Assembly (NCBI GenBank): GCA_030043405.1
Contig: JASHXS010000124.1
Location: forward strand, 1-13,478
From: Thermoplasmata archaeon
GTDB lineage: Archaea; Thermoplasmatota; Thermoplasmata; Lutacidiplasmatales; UBA184
DNA: 13,478 nucleotides
Direction of reading: 5' to 3'
In this document: in pieces, positions 5,941-13,218 of the stretch
Position numbering within the stretch: position 1 is the first letter of the stretch
Layout of the letters: each line of letters opens with the position of its first letter
Notes under the pieces: model-generated
The model's database searches: none
Told to the model about the DNA's origin: nothing
What the model saw: the letters and a program-made list of their open reading frames with translations, nothing else
Made by a program: the position numbers and the translations under genes

Positions 5941-7158
5941 ATGTACCCCACCCCCCGACCCGAGGTGCTCGCGCGAGACTGGATCCCCCCGGTCGTCCTC
6001 GGCCGCGAAAAGGAAGTGGCCGAAGTCGTCCGACGACTCGATGCGCCGCGGCCCGCGGCCCCCCCGCCTTGGATCGTGGGAGTCTGCGGGCCCTCCGGTG
6101 CCGGATCGAGTGCGGTGGCCCGACGGGCGGCTCGGGTGACCCTCGACCGGCTTCGAGGGAGCGCCCCGGGGGTGCGCCCCCGGCTCGTCGCGGTCCGAAC
6201 GGAGGGAGCTCGAGGGGCCCATGGGGTCGCGTCAGCGCTGCTGCGTCACCTCGACGAAGGGTTCGACGGTCGCGGCTTCCCGGTGGCGGAGGTGCTGGCC
6301 GGCTTCCTGCGGAGACTGCGTCGGGAGGGTCAGCCGTTCGTGGTGCTGCTGGACGATGTCCAAGTGGGCGGCCCCGACCTGGGGCCCATCCTGCGCGCGT
6401 TCGCCGCCCCCGATCGATTCCTCCCCGAGGGGGAGTTCGGTCTTCCACCGACGTGGCTCCTCTTGGCGGGCACGCCGGAGGCCTGGGGTACGGCCATTTC
6501 CGCCCTGCCCGACCCGACCATCGCGGGGCGCCCCGTGGGGCTCACCCTCTACGATGCCCCCACCCTGCGGGCCATCCTGGAGGACCGCGTCATCCGAGCG
6601 CTCGGAGGACCGTTCCCCGCCGATCGGCTCGCCGGGCTCGTCGAACGAACCGTCGCCGACGGCGGGAGTGCCCGTCGGGGGATCGACCTGCTCCGACGGG
6701 AGCTGCTGGGGACCGGGTCCGAAGCGGGGCGCGAGTGGGCGGTGCCCGGCAACCGACCGTTGCGCGTGGAGGTGGAGAGTCGAGTCGTGCGGGCGATCGA
6801 AGCCGCCACTCAGGACCGCGCGGCCCGCGTCGGCGACGTTCGCCGATTCGAAGCTCAGATCGCCGAAGCACAGGGCGCGGCCCCGCTGCCACCGACTACG
6901 CTGTGGCGACGGATCGTCCGTCTCGAGCGGGCCGGCTACGTGCGCCGGGAGATCCGACCGGGCGGGGAAGGGGGAACTCGTTCCGTGCTGCGTCTACTCT
7001 CCCCGGTGGAGGAGTGGGTCACGTCGGCTCATCGGACGGAAACTCGTCGAGCCGGCGCAGCTTGGACCGACCCGACGACGGCCGTATCACTGGGGCGGGG
7101 GCCGGAGTCGGCCACCGGGGCTCCGTGGGGGCGTCCTCCTTCCGACCGAGCTGACTGA
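5941..7158 (+). CDS. Divergent Orc1/Cdc6-type AAA+ initiator homologue with altered Walker A
   Basis: The 405-residue product follows the archaeal Orc1/Cdc6 plan, the family that marks replication origins and loads MCM. An N-terminal GREKEVAEVVRRL (21-33) matches the family opening. The Walker A position reads CGPSGAGSSAVA (49-60): the invariant lysine of GxxGxGKT is Ser56. Walker B is FVVLLDDVQ (133-141), with Asp-Asp instead of Asp-Glu. The lid carries GGSARRGIDLLRREL (241-255), matching the sensor II GDARRALDLL. A winged-helix region follows (about 275-360), with PTTLWRRIVRLERAGYV at 318-334. Residues from about 361 are low-complexity and lie in the 140-bp antisense overlap with hel308. 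ATG 5941 fits a leaderless start. The homology is fairly sure; loss of Lys argues against normal ATP hydrolysis, so it may be a regulatory or atypical paralogue. Confidence 0.72.
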   Translation: MYPTPRPEVLARDWIPPVVLGREKEVAEVVRRLDAPRPAAPPPWIVGVCGPSGAGSSAVARRAARVTLDRLRGSAPGVRPRLVAVRTEGARGAHGVASALLRHLDEGFDGRGFPVAEVLAGFLRRLRREGQPFVVLLDDVQVGGPDLGPILRAFAAPDRFLPEGEFGLPPTWLLLAGTPEAWGTAISALPDPTIAGRPVGLTLYDAPTLRAILEDRVIRALGGPFPADRLAGLVERTVADGGSARRGIDLLRRELLGTGSEAGREWAVPGNRPLRVEVESRVVRAIEAATQDRAARVGDVRRFEAQIAEAQGAAPLPPTTLWRRIVRLERAGYVRREIRPGGEGGTRSVLRLLSPVEEWVTSAHRTETRRAGAAWTDPTTAVSLGRGPESATGAPWGRPPSDRAD

Positions 7159-9337
7159 GGACGTTCTGCGCCAACGTGGAGGAGTGCAACGCACGGGCGA
7201 CCCGGTCGAGCGGGGCCTGCCGGATCGACTCGCGGTCCGGGAAGCCGGCCTTGAACAGCAGGCGAGCCCGGACTCGTCCGATCCCGCGGAGGCGGACCAG
7301 GTCGAGCAGTTCTTCCCGCGCGCCGTATTGGACCCGCAGCGACAGGTCGCTGATCGTGCGACCCAACCGCCGCTGGAAGGCCGCCGCCAGCCGGCCGGCT
7401 GCGAACAGGAGCCATTGGGCATCCTCGACCTTCGTACGGAGGTCACCGGCCCCGATCCCGAACCGCTCCGACAGTTCGAGGATCGGAACCTCGTCTATCC
7501 ACGCTTCCAAGATGGTCGCGACCTTGAGGGTGGCCAGCAGTCCGTCGAGGTCGAGGTGGATCGGAGGCTCGTCGGGCTTGACGAGCAGTTCTTCCGCCTC
7601 GTCCGTGAACCGGGCCAGCAGGTCGCTCTCCTCCCCCCGCCGCAGGTAGAGCGGGGGCAGGTCCGGCGTCGCCGCGATGGCCGCGAGCAAGGCGAACGGG
7701 CCGACCCCGAGCGGGGCCCGCTCGAGCACCTGCCGGAGGACGACCGCGCTCATCGGGTCGAGGTAGAGCTCGCTCGTGAGCGAGCCGAACCGTGTCGCGT
7801 GGAGGGGATCTCCCGGCTGGAGCAGGTCGTTCTCCTCGAGGAAACGCCGGACGTTGCGGACCTTCGTCTCCAGTTCGATGAGCGGAAGGGTCCGTCCGTA
7901 GAAGGTCGCGGCAAAGAACGAGGTGAGTTCGCTCTCCGTGCGGACGGCGCCACTGGCGACGAGCGCCAGCACATGCATCCGGAGCGCCGGTTCGGCGGCC
8001 AGTCGGCTAACGACCTCTTCGGGGGGCGCCAGCAGGTACCCGTCCATCAGGCGCTCGAGGTCGTCGTCGGTACGCGCGAGCAACACCGCCTCCCCGACGG
8101 GGTCGTATCGCGGGCGACCGGCCCGCCCCAGCATCTGATGCACCTCGCCGGCGGCGATCGGGGCCTGCATCCCCAAACGGTCATCGTAGCGGGAGGTGTC
8201 CCGAACGATCACCCGACGCGCCGGCAGATTGATCCCCGCCGCCAACGTCGGCGTGGCGACCAGGGCCTTGAGCGTCCGGTCCCGGAATGCCTGCTCCACG
8301 ACGCGCCGCTCCGACGGGGTCAGCGAGGCGTTGTGGAACGCCACCCCCGCCGGTAGCAGGCCATGGAGGCGCCGGAGCCCGGCCGTATCTTCATCCGACC
8401 CACTGGCGAGCTCGTCCGTCCAGGCTTGCGCCCGGCCACGCTCCTCGGTCGTGAGCAGTGGACGGACGGTCGCCATGAGCGCTTCCGCGACCTGCTCGCT
8501 GGACCGGCGACTGTTGACAAAGACCAGGGCTTGTCCCCCTTCCTGGACGATCGTACGGACCAGTCGGGGGACGGCCTCTCCCGGCGGGTCCACTTCGCGG
8601 TCGGACTGGTCAGTGAAGTGGATGCGGCCCTCCGAGTAGACACCGAGCTTGAGGGGCACGGGCCGAAAGTCGCTCGCCACATGGCGGGCGCCTAGCCACT
8701 CCGCGAGCTCGGCCGAGTTCCCGACGGTGGCCGACAGCGCGACGAGCTGGAGGTCGGGGTACGACCGACGCAACCGGGTGAGGGTCACTTCGAGGGTCGG
8801 CCCGCGCTCCGGGTCTCGCAGGAGATGGACTTCGTCGGCCACCACGACGCCCAGTCGAGCCAGCCATGGACTTCCTCGACGCAACAGGGCGTCGGCCTTC
8901 TCGCTGGTCGCGACGAGGACGTCCAGCCGGTCGAGCTGCTCGTTGGAGAGGTCGAAGTCGCCGGTCGAAAGCCCGACTTTCAGCCCCAGCTCGGCGAATC
9001 TCCCCAGCTCCTCGGCCTTCTCCTGGGCGAGGGCCCGAAGGGGGACCATGTAGAGACCGGTTCGGCCAGCCCGCACCGCACGGAGCAGGGCCAGATAGGC
9101 GACCAGCGACTTGCCGCTGGCGGTCGGGCAGGCGAGGACGAGGTTTTCTCCGGCACTCAGGGGGCCCAGCGCCGCCGCCTGGGGAGGGAACAGCGCGGAG
9201 ATCCCATCCGCTTCGAGCACCCGACGGAGCGGCTCGTCGAGCGGCAGTTCGGCCAATGGTACCGGTGCCGGGGGCACGACCACCGGGGTCCGGCCTTTGG
9301 ATCGGGGTCGTGAGCGAACTGGGGAAGGAGAAGGCAC
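7019..9337 (-). CDS. hel308: Hel308-family superfamily 2 DNA helicase
   Basis: The 772-residue product is a Ski2-like 3'-to-5' DNA helicase of the Hel308 (Hjm) family, acting at stalled replication forks. In this numbering the Q motif is LFPPQAAAL (49-57), motif I ACPTASGKS (69-77), motif Ia PLRALAQEK, motif II ADEVH (167-171), motif III LSATVGN (201-207), motif IV VFVNSRRSSEQ, motif V ATPTLAAGINLPARR and motif VI QMLGRAGRPRYD (401-412). A winged helix and ratchet bundle follow, then a helix-hairpin-helix-like LVRLRGIGRVRARLLFKAGF with the Arg-Ala-Arg seen in Hel308 domain 5. GTG 9337 is the first start after the acyl-CoA dehydrogenase stop, 22 nt away; GTG 9283 or 9277 would also keep the whole conserved region (from AELPLDEPL). 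No separate promoter is obvious, so it is probably cotranscribed with the dehydrogenase. Family certain, exact start uncertain. Confidence 0.9.
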   Translation of the reverse strand: MPSPSPVRSRPRSKGRTPVVVPPAPVPLAELPLDEPLRRVLEADGISALFPPQAAALGPLSAGENLVLACPTASGKSLVAYLALLRAVRAGRTGLYMVPLRALAQEKAEELGRFAELGLKVGLSTGDFDLSNEQLDRLDVLVATSEKADALLRRGSPWLARLGVVVADEVHLLRDPERGPTLEVTLTRLRRSYPDLQLVALSATVGNSAELAEWLGARHVASDFRPVPLKLGVYSEGRIHFTDQSDREVDPPGEAVPRLVRTIVQEGGQALVFVNSRRSSEQVAEALMATVRPLLTTEERGRAQAWTDELASGSDEDTAGLRRLHGLLPAGVAFHNASLTPSERRVVEQAFRDRTLKALVATPTLAAGINLPARRVIVRDTSRYDDRLGMQAPIAAGEVHQMLGRAGRPRYDPVGEAVLLARTDDDLERLMDGYLLAPPEEVVSRLAAEPALRMHVLALVASGAVRTESELTSFFAATFYGRTLPLIELETKVRNVRRFLEENDLLQPGDPLHATRFGSLTSELYLDPMSAVVLRQVLERAPLGVGPFALLAAIAATPDLPPLYLRRGEESDLLARFTDEAEELLVKPDEPPIHLDLDGLLATLKVATILEAWIDEVPILELSERFGIGAGDLRTKVEDAQWLLFAAGRLAAAFQRRLGRTISDLSLRVQYGAREELLDLVRLRGIGRVRARLLFKAGFPDRESIRQAPLDRVARALHSSTLAQNVLSQLGRKEDAPTEPRWPTPAPAPVIRPSSGRSKLRRLDEFPSDEPT

Positions 9338-9359
9338 GCCGCCAGCAGGGGTCGGCAGT

Positions 9360-10496
9360 CTAAGCGCTTTGGGAGCCGGGCGACTCGAGGAGGCCCCGCG
9401 CGAGGATCCGCTCTTGGATCTCGCTCGTTCCTTCCACGATGGGAAACACGCGCGCGTCCCGCAGCAGGCGGCCCGCGGCGCCTCCCTCGAGGACGCCGGC
9501 CATCCCGGCGACATCTACCCCGGCGGATGCGATGGAGACAGCGGCCCGCGAGGCGACGAGCTTGGCGACCGAGGCGTCCCGGTCGAACGGCTCGCCCGCA
9601 TCCTTGCGCCGCGCCGCCGCTCGCACCAACAGCCGGGCCGCGGCGAGCTCGGAGTACGCGCGGGCGAGCGCGACGCGCTTCCACTCCTGGTCGTCCACGT
9701 GGGCATTCCGTTGCATCTCGTCGAACGCCGCCTGGGCTACGCCCAACGCACAACTCGCGATGCCCACGCGTCCCCCCGCGAGGGCGCCGAGCGCCACGTG
9801 GAGTCCCTCCCCTTCCGATGCGAGCAGCGCCGCCGGCGGCACCTGAACACCGTCCAGGTGGAGTTCGGTGGTCTCACTCCCCCGGAGCCCCAGCTTTTCG
9901 AAACGTTGACTCACCACCAAGCCGGGGGTTCCGCCGGGGACCAGGAACGCCGAGATCCCCTTCGACCGGAGGGACGGGTCCCGAGTGGCGAAGACGAGGA
10001 GAAGGCCCGCGCTCGCGGCGTTGGAGATGAACGTCTTGGAACCGTCGAGCGCATACCCCGCGGCGTTCGCCGTGTACCGGGTGCGGAGCGACGCCGTATC
10101 CGAGCCGGCCCCCGGCTCGGTCAGGGCGAAGGCGCCGATCCGCTCGCCTCGGGCCAGGGCGGGAATCCAGGTCGACTGCTGGGCCGGCGTGCCCCAACGG
10201 GCGATCGGAAAGGCACAAACAGAGAGGTGGACCGCGACGGTGACGGCGACCGCGGCGCTGGCGTGCGAGAACTCCTCTAGCACGGCCGAGAGGTCCGCGG
10301 TCGAAGCGGGCTGTCCCCCGAAGGACTCCGGCAAGCCGAGTGAAAGGAATCCCTCTCGACCGAGGTCTCGAAGGAGCTCGTCAGGGATCCGGTCGACTCG
10401 GTCGATCTCCGTCGCCCGGGGCCGGATGACCCGATCCGCGAAGGCGCGGGCCGACCGGCGAACCGGCTCGGCCGAGTCCGCGCCGTCGTCGGTCAC
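9360..10496 (-). CDS. Acyl-CoA dehydrogenase
   Basis: The 378-residue flavoprotein would introduce the alpha-beta double bond in an acyl-CoA and pass electrons to ETF. Length and motif order fit the short/medium-chain family: an N-terminal helical domain, AFALTEPGAGSD (122-133) signature at the FAD/substrate site, a middle beta domain with GSKTFISNA, and a C-terminal helical domain ending in PIVEGTSEIQ with Glu355 at the catalytic-base position. The flavin-contacting Arg and Gln regions (AGMAGVLEGG) are also present. GTG 10496 is chosen because it gives the standard N-terminus, lies about 26 bp from the TATA-like box at 10519-10525 (leaderless geometry), and is preceded by GGGAGG. The frame runs open further upstream only as the antisense of rqcH. 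No thiolase, hydratase or ETF gene is in view, so substrate is unknown. It probably shares a transcript with hel308. Confidence 0.9.
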   Translation of the reverse strand: MTDDGADSAEPVRRSARAFADRVIRPRATEIDRVDRIPDELLRDLGREGFLSLGLPESFGGQPASTADLSAVLEEFSHASAAVAVTVAVHLSVCAFPIARWGTPAQQSTWIPALARGERIGAFALTEPGAGSDTASLRTRYTANAAGYALDGSKTFISNAASAGLLLVFATRDPSLRSKGISAFLVPGGTPGLVVSQRFEKLGLRGSETTELHLDGVQVPPAALLASEGEGLHVALGALAGGRVGIASCALGVAQAAFDEMQRNAHVDDQEWKRVALARAYSELAAARLLVRAAARRKDAGEPFDRDASVAKLVASRAAVSIASAGVDVAGMAGVLEGGAAGRLLRDARVFPIVEGTSEIQERILARGLLESPGSQSA

Positions 10497-10518
10497 GCGC
10501 CTCCCATCCTTCGGCACA

Positions 10519-10525
10519 CTTAATG
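10519..10525. promoter_or_regulatory. Shared TATA-like box between acyl-CoA dehydrogenase and rqcH
   Basis: CTTAATG is the sole AT-rich site in the 69 bp between the two divergent starts. Its centre at 10522 is 26 bp from the minus-strand GTG at 10496, consistent with a leaderless dehydrogenase mRNA. On the plus strand it predicts transcription from about 10548, leaving an 18-nt leader for rqcH that holds a strong ribosome binding site. Thus one box could make one leaderless and one leadered mRNA. Confidence 0.5.
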
Positions 10526-10555
10526 CGTGGGTGCGGGTCCGACCCTCCGGCCGCC

Positions 10556-10564
10556 GGAGGAGGG
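10556..10564 (+). promoter_or_regulatory. Ribosome binding site of rqcH
   Basis: GGAGGAGGG ends one base before ATG 10566, with GGAGG placed five bases upstream. It decides the start in favour of ATG 10566 over the in-frame GTG at 10527, which would lie upstream of the predicted transcription start at about 10548. Confidence 0.65.
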
Positions 10565-10565
10565 C

Positions 10566-12458
10566 ATGGCCGCGACCCCCACACCGAAGGATCGCTTCAC
10601 CGCGCTCGACACCGTCGCGGTCGTTCGGGAGCTCCGGACGCACGCCCGGGCGCGCGTGGACAAGGCGTTCGACCTGCCCGCCGGAGGGTGGTCGCTCGCT
10701 TTCCGCGTCCCGGGGGAGGGTCGATTCGAACTCCTGCTCGTGCCCGGCCGGTATACCGCCTTTCTGCCGTTCGGCTCCGAGCGAGCGGAGGACCTCTCTC
10801 CGTTTGCGCGAGAGCTCCGCCGCCTGCTCACCGGCGCCGTCCTCGACCGCGTGACCGAGCCCGCGGGCGAGCGCTTCCTCGAGACGAGCCTCACCCGGGG
10901 GGACGCCGAGGGGGGCCTCCGACTCCTGCTCGAGCTGTTCGGCACCGGGAACGTGACGGTGGCCCTCGCCGACCGCATCGTGGCGGTCGCCCACCCCCGT
11001 CGATGGGCCCATCGGCAGGTACGGGTGGGCGCGGAGTACGCGCGCCCGCCGGCCCGGTTTGATCCCTGGACCGCCTCGCGCGAGGCCATCGAGGAAGTCC
11101 TCGGACGGTCGCGGACCGATGTCACCAGCACGCTCGCCGCTCGTCTCGCCCTCGGGGGACCGCTCGCCGAGGAGGTCGTGGCCCGCCTCGGGATGGAGGG
11201 CACGATCCCGGCGGCGTCCCTTGGAACCCCGGGCGCCGGGTCGCTCCATGAAGCGCTCGCCGGTCTCCAGGCGGAGGTCGGGGACGCCCCGCGGGGGTTC
11301 GTCTATCTCCGGGACCAAGTGCTGTTGGACGCCACGCCGTACCCCTCCCGAAGATGGGAGGGAGTGGAGGGAGTGAGAGTCGAACTCCGCCCCAGTTTCT
11401 CCGAGGCGGCCCACGAGTACTTCCGGACCGTGGTGCCGGCAGCTCCCGACCCCACCGTTCTCCGCGCGATCGCGGAGCGCCAGGAGCTGGAACGCATGCT
11501 CGAGCAGCAACGGGCGAGCATTGGCCAGCTCGTGACCGAGGTCGAGACCCTACAGTCCCGGGCCGAGCGCATCCTGGCCCATTACGTCGAGGTGGAACAG
11601 GCCCTGAATGCCGCCCGCTCGGGCGGACAGAGCCAGCTCGAGCTCACCCTGGAGGGCGAATCGTACCGGCTGGGGGTCCGGGCCTCCCCCCGTGAAGTGG
11701 CCCAGGCCCTGTTCGAGGAGTCGAAGCGACTGGCCACGAAGCTGAGCGGCGCCCGGGCGGCCCTGGTCGAGACCGAGCGTCGCACGCAGGTCCCCACGGC
11801 TGGGCCTGGCCGGCCGAAACGCACTCCGACGACCGAGAAGGCGACGAAGCCGTTCTGGTTCGAGAAATTCCGGTGGTTCATCAGTTCGGAAGGCGCGGTG
11901 GTCATCGCCGGCCGAGACGCCGCGTCGAACGACCTGGTCGTACGACGGAACCTGAAGGACGGCGACGTCTACCTCCACGCGGACCTCCACGGGGCGGCCA
12001 GCGTGATCGTGAAGCGCCCCCCACCGGGCGCTCCGCCCCCCACGGAAGCCACCCTACGGGAGGCTGGCCAGTGGGCGGTGGCGTTTTCCAAGGCCTGGCG
12101 GGCGGGCCTCGCCTCCGCGTCGGCGTTCTGGGTGAATCCCGACCAGGTGTCCAAATCGCCCGCCTCGGGCGAGTTCGTCCCCCGAGGGGCGTGGGTGATC
12201 CACGGCACCAAGCACGTACTACGAGACCTGGCCCTCGAACTGGCGGTCGGAACGGTCCAGTACGAAGGTCAGGAGCGTTGGACGGTGGCTCCGGCCGACG
12301 CCGTCCGAGCTCGGGGGAACGTCCGCGCTCTCCTCACGCCCGGGGAAGAACGGGAGCGGCCGGCCGCCGAAGTCGCGCTGGTCCGCGACCTCGGCGTCGG
12401 TCGATCGCTGCTCCAGTCGTTGCTCCCGCCGGGCGGCCTGAGCGTCCGGCGGGCGTAG
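10566..12458 (+). CDS. rqcH: NEMF/RqcH-family ribosome quality control factor (NFACT protein)
   Basis: The 630-residue product belongs to the NEMF/Rqc2/RqcH family (fibronectin-binding A-like plus DUF814), which binds stalled large ribosomal subunits carrying peptidyl-tRNA. Domains in order: NFACT-N (about 10-170, with RFTALDTVAVVREL and LLELFGTGNV at 121-130), a helix-hairpin-helix-like stretch (about 185-220, GGPLAEEVVARLGM), coiled coil (about 300-400), a Lys/Pro/Thr linker (405-428), and NFACT-R starting at PFWFEKFRWFISSEGA (429-444), with AGRDAASNDLVVRR and DVYLHADLHGAAS (467-479). Where homologues have an Asp-Arg pair required for tail synthesis, I read Glu102-Arg103 (AGERFLE). ATG 10566 is set by the GGAGGAGGG upstream. 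Its last 190 bp overlap the zinc-protein gene on the other strand. Family certain; whether it makes alanine tails is inference. Confidence 0.9.
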   Translation: MAATPTPKDRFTALDTVAVVRELRTHARARVDKAFDLPAGGWSLAFRVPGEGRFELLLVPGRYTAFLPFGSERAEDLSPFARELRRLLTGAVLDRVTEPAGERFLETSLTRGDAEGGLRLLLELFGTGNVTVALADRIVAVAHPRRWAHRQVRVGAEYARPPARFDPWTASREAIEEVLGRSRTDVTSTLAARLALGGPLAEEVVARLGMEGTIPAASLGTPGAGSLHEALAGLQAEVGDAPRGFVYLRDQVLLDATPYPSRRWEGVEGVRVELRPSFSEAAHEYFRTVVPAAPDPTVLRAIAERQELERMLEQQRASIGQLVTEVETLQSRAERILAHYVEVEQALNAARSGGQSQLELTLEGESYRLGVRASPREVAQALFEESKRLATKLSGARAALVETERRTQVPTAGPGRPKRTPTTEKATKPFWFEKFRWFISSEGAVVIAGRDAASNDLVVRRNLKDGDVYLHADLHGAASVIVKRPPPGAPPPTEATLREAGQWAVAFSKAWRAGLASASAFWVNPDQVSKSPASGEFVPRGAWVIHGTKHVLRDLALELAVGTVQYEGQERWTVAPADAVRARGNVRALLTPGEERERPAAEVALVRDLGVGRSLLQSLLPPGGLSVRRA

Positions 12459-13087
12459 AGCCGCTGGACCTCCGCCGCGGGGAATCGGTCCCCGGGCCGA
12501 CGCCACGTCTGGTTCCGGGCCCGGAGCCCGACGATCACGGCGGTGGTCGTCGGCAGCCGGATCGGGGCGCCCACTTCGAGCAGGGTGTCGACCGAGACGG
12601 GCAGTCGGCCGGAGCGGGTGATCCGGCCCTCGATGAACGAGAACGGCACCGTGGATCCCACGGACCGAACCGCCCACACGGTCGCGGTCTCCCAAGCGCG
12701 GCGGGTGGGGGCGGCCCGGCCCTGAGGGTCGTCGAGCCGGTGGATGACCAGCTCTTCGTCCGACTCGGGGACCCCCGAGCCGACCTGGAGTCGTCGGTCC
12801 GCGGGGAGCGTGATGCGGCGGCGTTCCGAACGGGCGCCGTCCGACACGATCAGCCAGGTCTCCGCCTGGCGGGGCGCCGTCGAGACGAACCGGTGGGAAA
12901 GACCGCATTCGCGGCAGCGCGCGATCCCGGACAGGGTTCGAGGACGCGAGGATCGGGTCCTCCCGTCGACGTGGAGGATCCGATGGGTCGTCTCACGGGC
13001 GCATGCGTCGCACCGGATGCTCGCGGAGTGCAGCGAGGGGCCGGGACCGATCGAGGGTTCCGCCGAGGGGGATTCCGGCTCCGGCAT
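12269..13087 (-). CDS. Double-CxxC zinc-ribbon protein, HVO_0476-like
   Basis: The 272-residue product carries an N-terminal zinc ribbon: Cys26-x-x-Cys29 (IRCDACARETTH) and Cys58-x-x-Cys61 (ARCRECGLSH). The spacing and the following beta-rich region (about 75-190, with ELVIHRLDD, TATVWAVRSVGSTVPFSFIEG and LLEVGAPIRL) resemble the archaeal HVO_0476 zinc-finger family, whose function is poorly known. TWRRPGDRFPAAEVQRLYAR (194-213) looks like the natural end of the conserved region. Residues from about 210 to 272 are Arg/Ser/Ala-rich and are entirely antisense to the end of rqcH, so the tail may be unselected read-on or a lost stop. ATG 13087 lies 43 nt after the transcription start predicted from the box at 13154-13159. 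The zinc ribbon is clear; the family assignment is by eye. Confidence 0.65.
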   Translation of the reverse strand: MPEPESPSAEPSIGPGPSLHSASIRCDACARETTHRILHVDGRTRSSRPRTLSGIARCRECGLSHRFVSTAPRQAETWLIVSDGARSERRRITLPADRRLQVGSGVPESDEELVIHRLDDPQGRAAPTRRAWETATVWAVRSVGSTVPFSFIEGRITRSGRLPVSVDTLLEVGAPIRLPTTTAVIVGLRARNQTWRRPGDRFPAAEVQRLYARRTLRPPGGSNDWSSDRPTPRSRTSATSAAGRSRSSPGVRRARTFPRARTASAGATVQRS

Positions 13088-13153
13088 CGTCCACGGGGAT
13101 TCGGGCGAGAGGTCTTGAGGCTTGGGCGGGTCTCCGGGCGTCCGCCGATGGGG

Positions 13154-13159
13154 CTATAG
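13154..13159. promoter_or_regulatory. Shared TATA-like box between zinc-ribbon gene and glycosyltransferase
   Basis: The palindromic CTATAG is the only AT-rich site in the 131 bp between these divergent starts. Its centre (13156.5) predicts transcription from about 13130 on the minus strand (43-nt leader) and about 13183 on the plus strand (36-nt leader). No other feature is seen in this gap. Confidence 0.4.
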
Positions 13160-13205
13160 TGCGTCAGCCGGAACCGAAATGGATCCCGGCCACCGCCGAG
13201 GGGCC

Positions 13206-13211
13206 GGGAGG
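13206..13211 (+). promoter_or_regulatory. Ribosome binding site of the family 2 glycosyltransferase
   Basis: GGGAGG lies seven bases before GTG 13219 and favours it over the in-frame GTG at 13159, which overlaps the TATA-like box itself. Confidence 0.5.
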
Positions 13212-13218
13212 ACGGGCC

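Noticed and set aside
6221..8356. 711-codon open frame on the plus strand
   Set aside because: It overlaps the Cdc6-like gene in another frame and lies antisense to hel308, both of which have clear motifs. Its translation is Arg/Gln/Glu-rich with no recognisable domain, as expected of shadow frames in very GC-rich DNA.
9338..9514. N-terminal extension of hel308 to 9514
   Set aside because: It would overlap the dehydrogenase 3' end by about 155 bp and reads as low-complexity Ser/Arg sequence; Hel308 proteins begin close to the AELPLDEPL region.
11357..11375. Short GGGAGTGGAGGGAGTG direct repeat
   Set aside because: It lies inside rqcH, encodes an unremarkable Glu-Gly-Val repeat and is too short to suggest more than chance or slippage.
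9360..11510. 716-codon frame extending the acyl-CoA dehydrogenase N-terminus
   Set aside because: The extension is antisense to rqcH and has no domain; the standard dehydrogenase N-terminus starts at GTG 10496.
11873..13159. 428-codon plus-strand frame over the rqcH end and zinc-protein region
   Set aside because: It is a Gly/Arg/Pro-rich alternative frame, with no motif, while the overlapped genes show domain structure.
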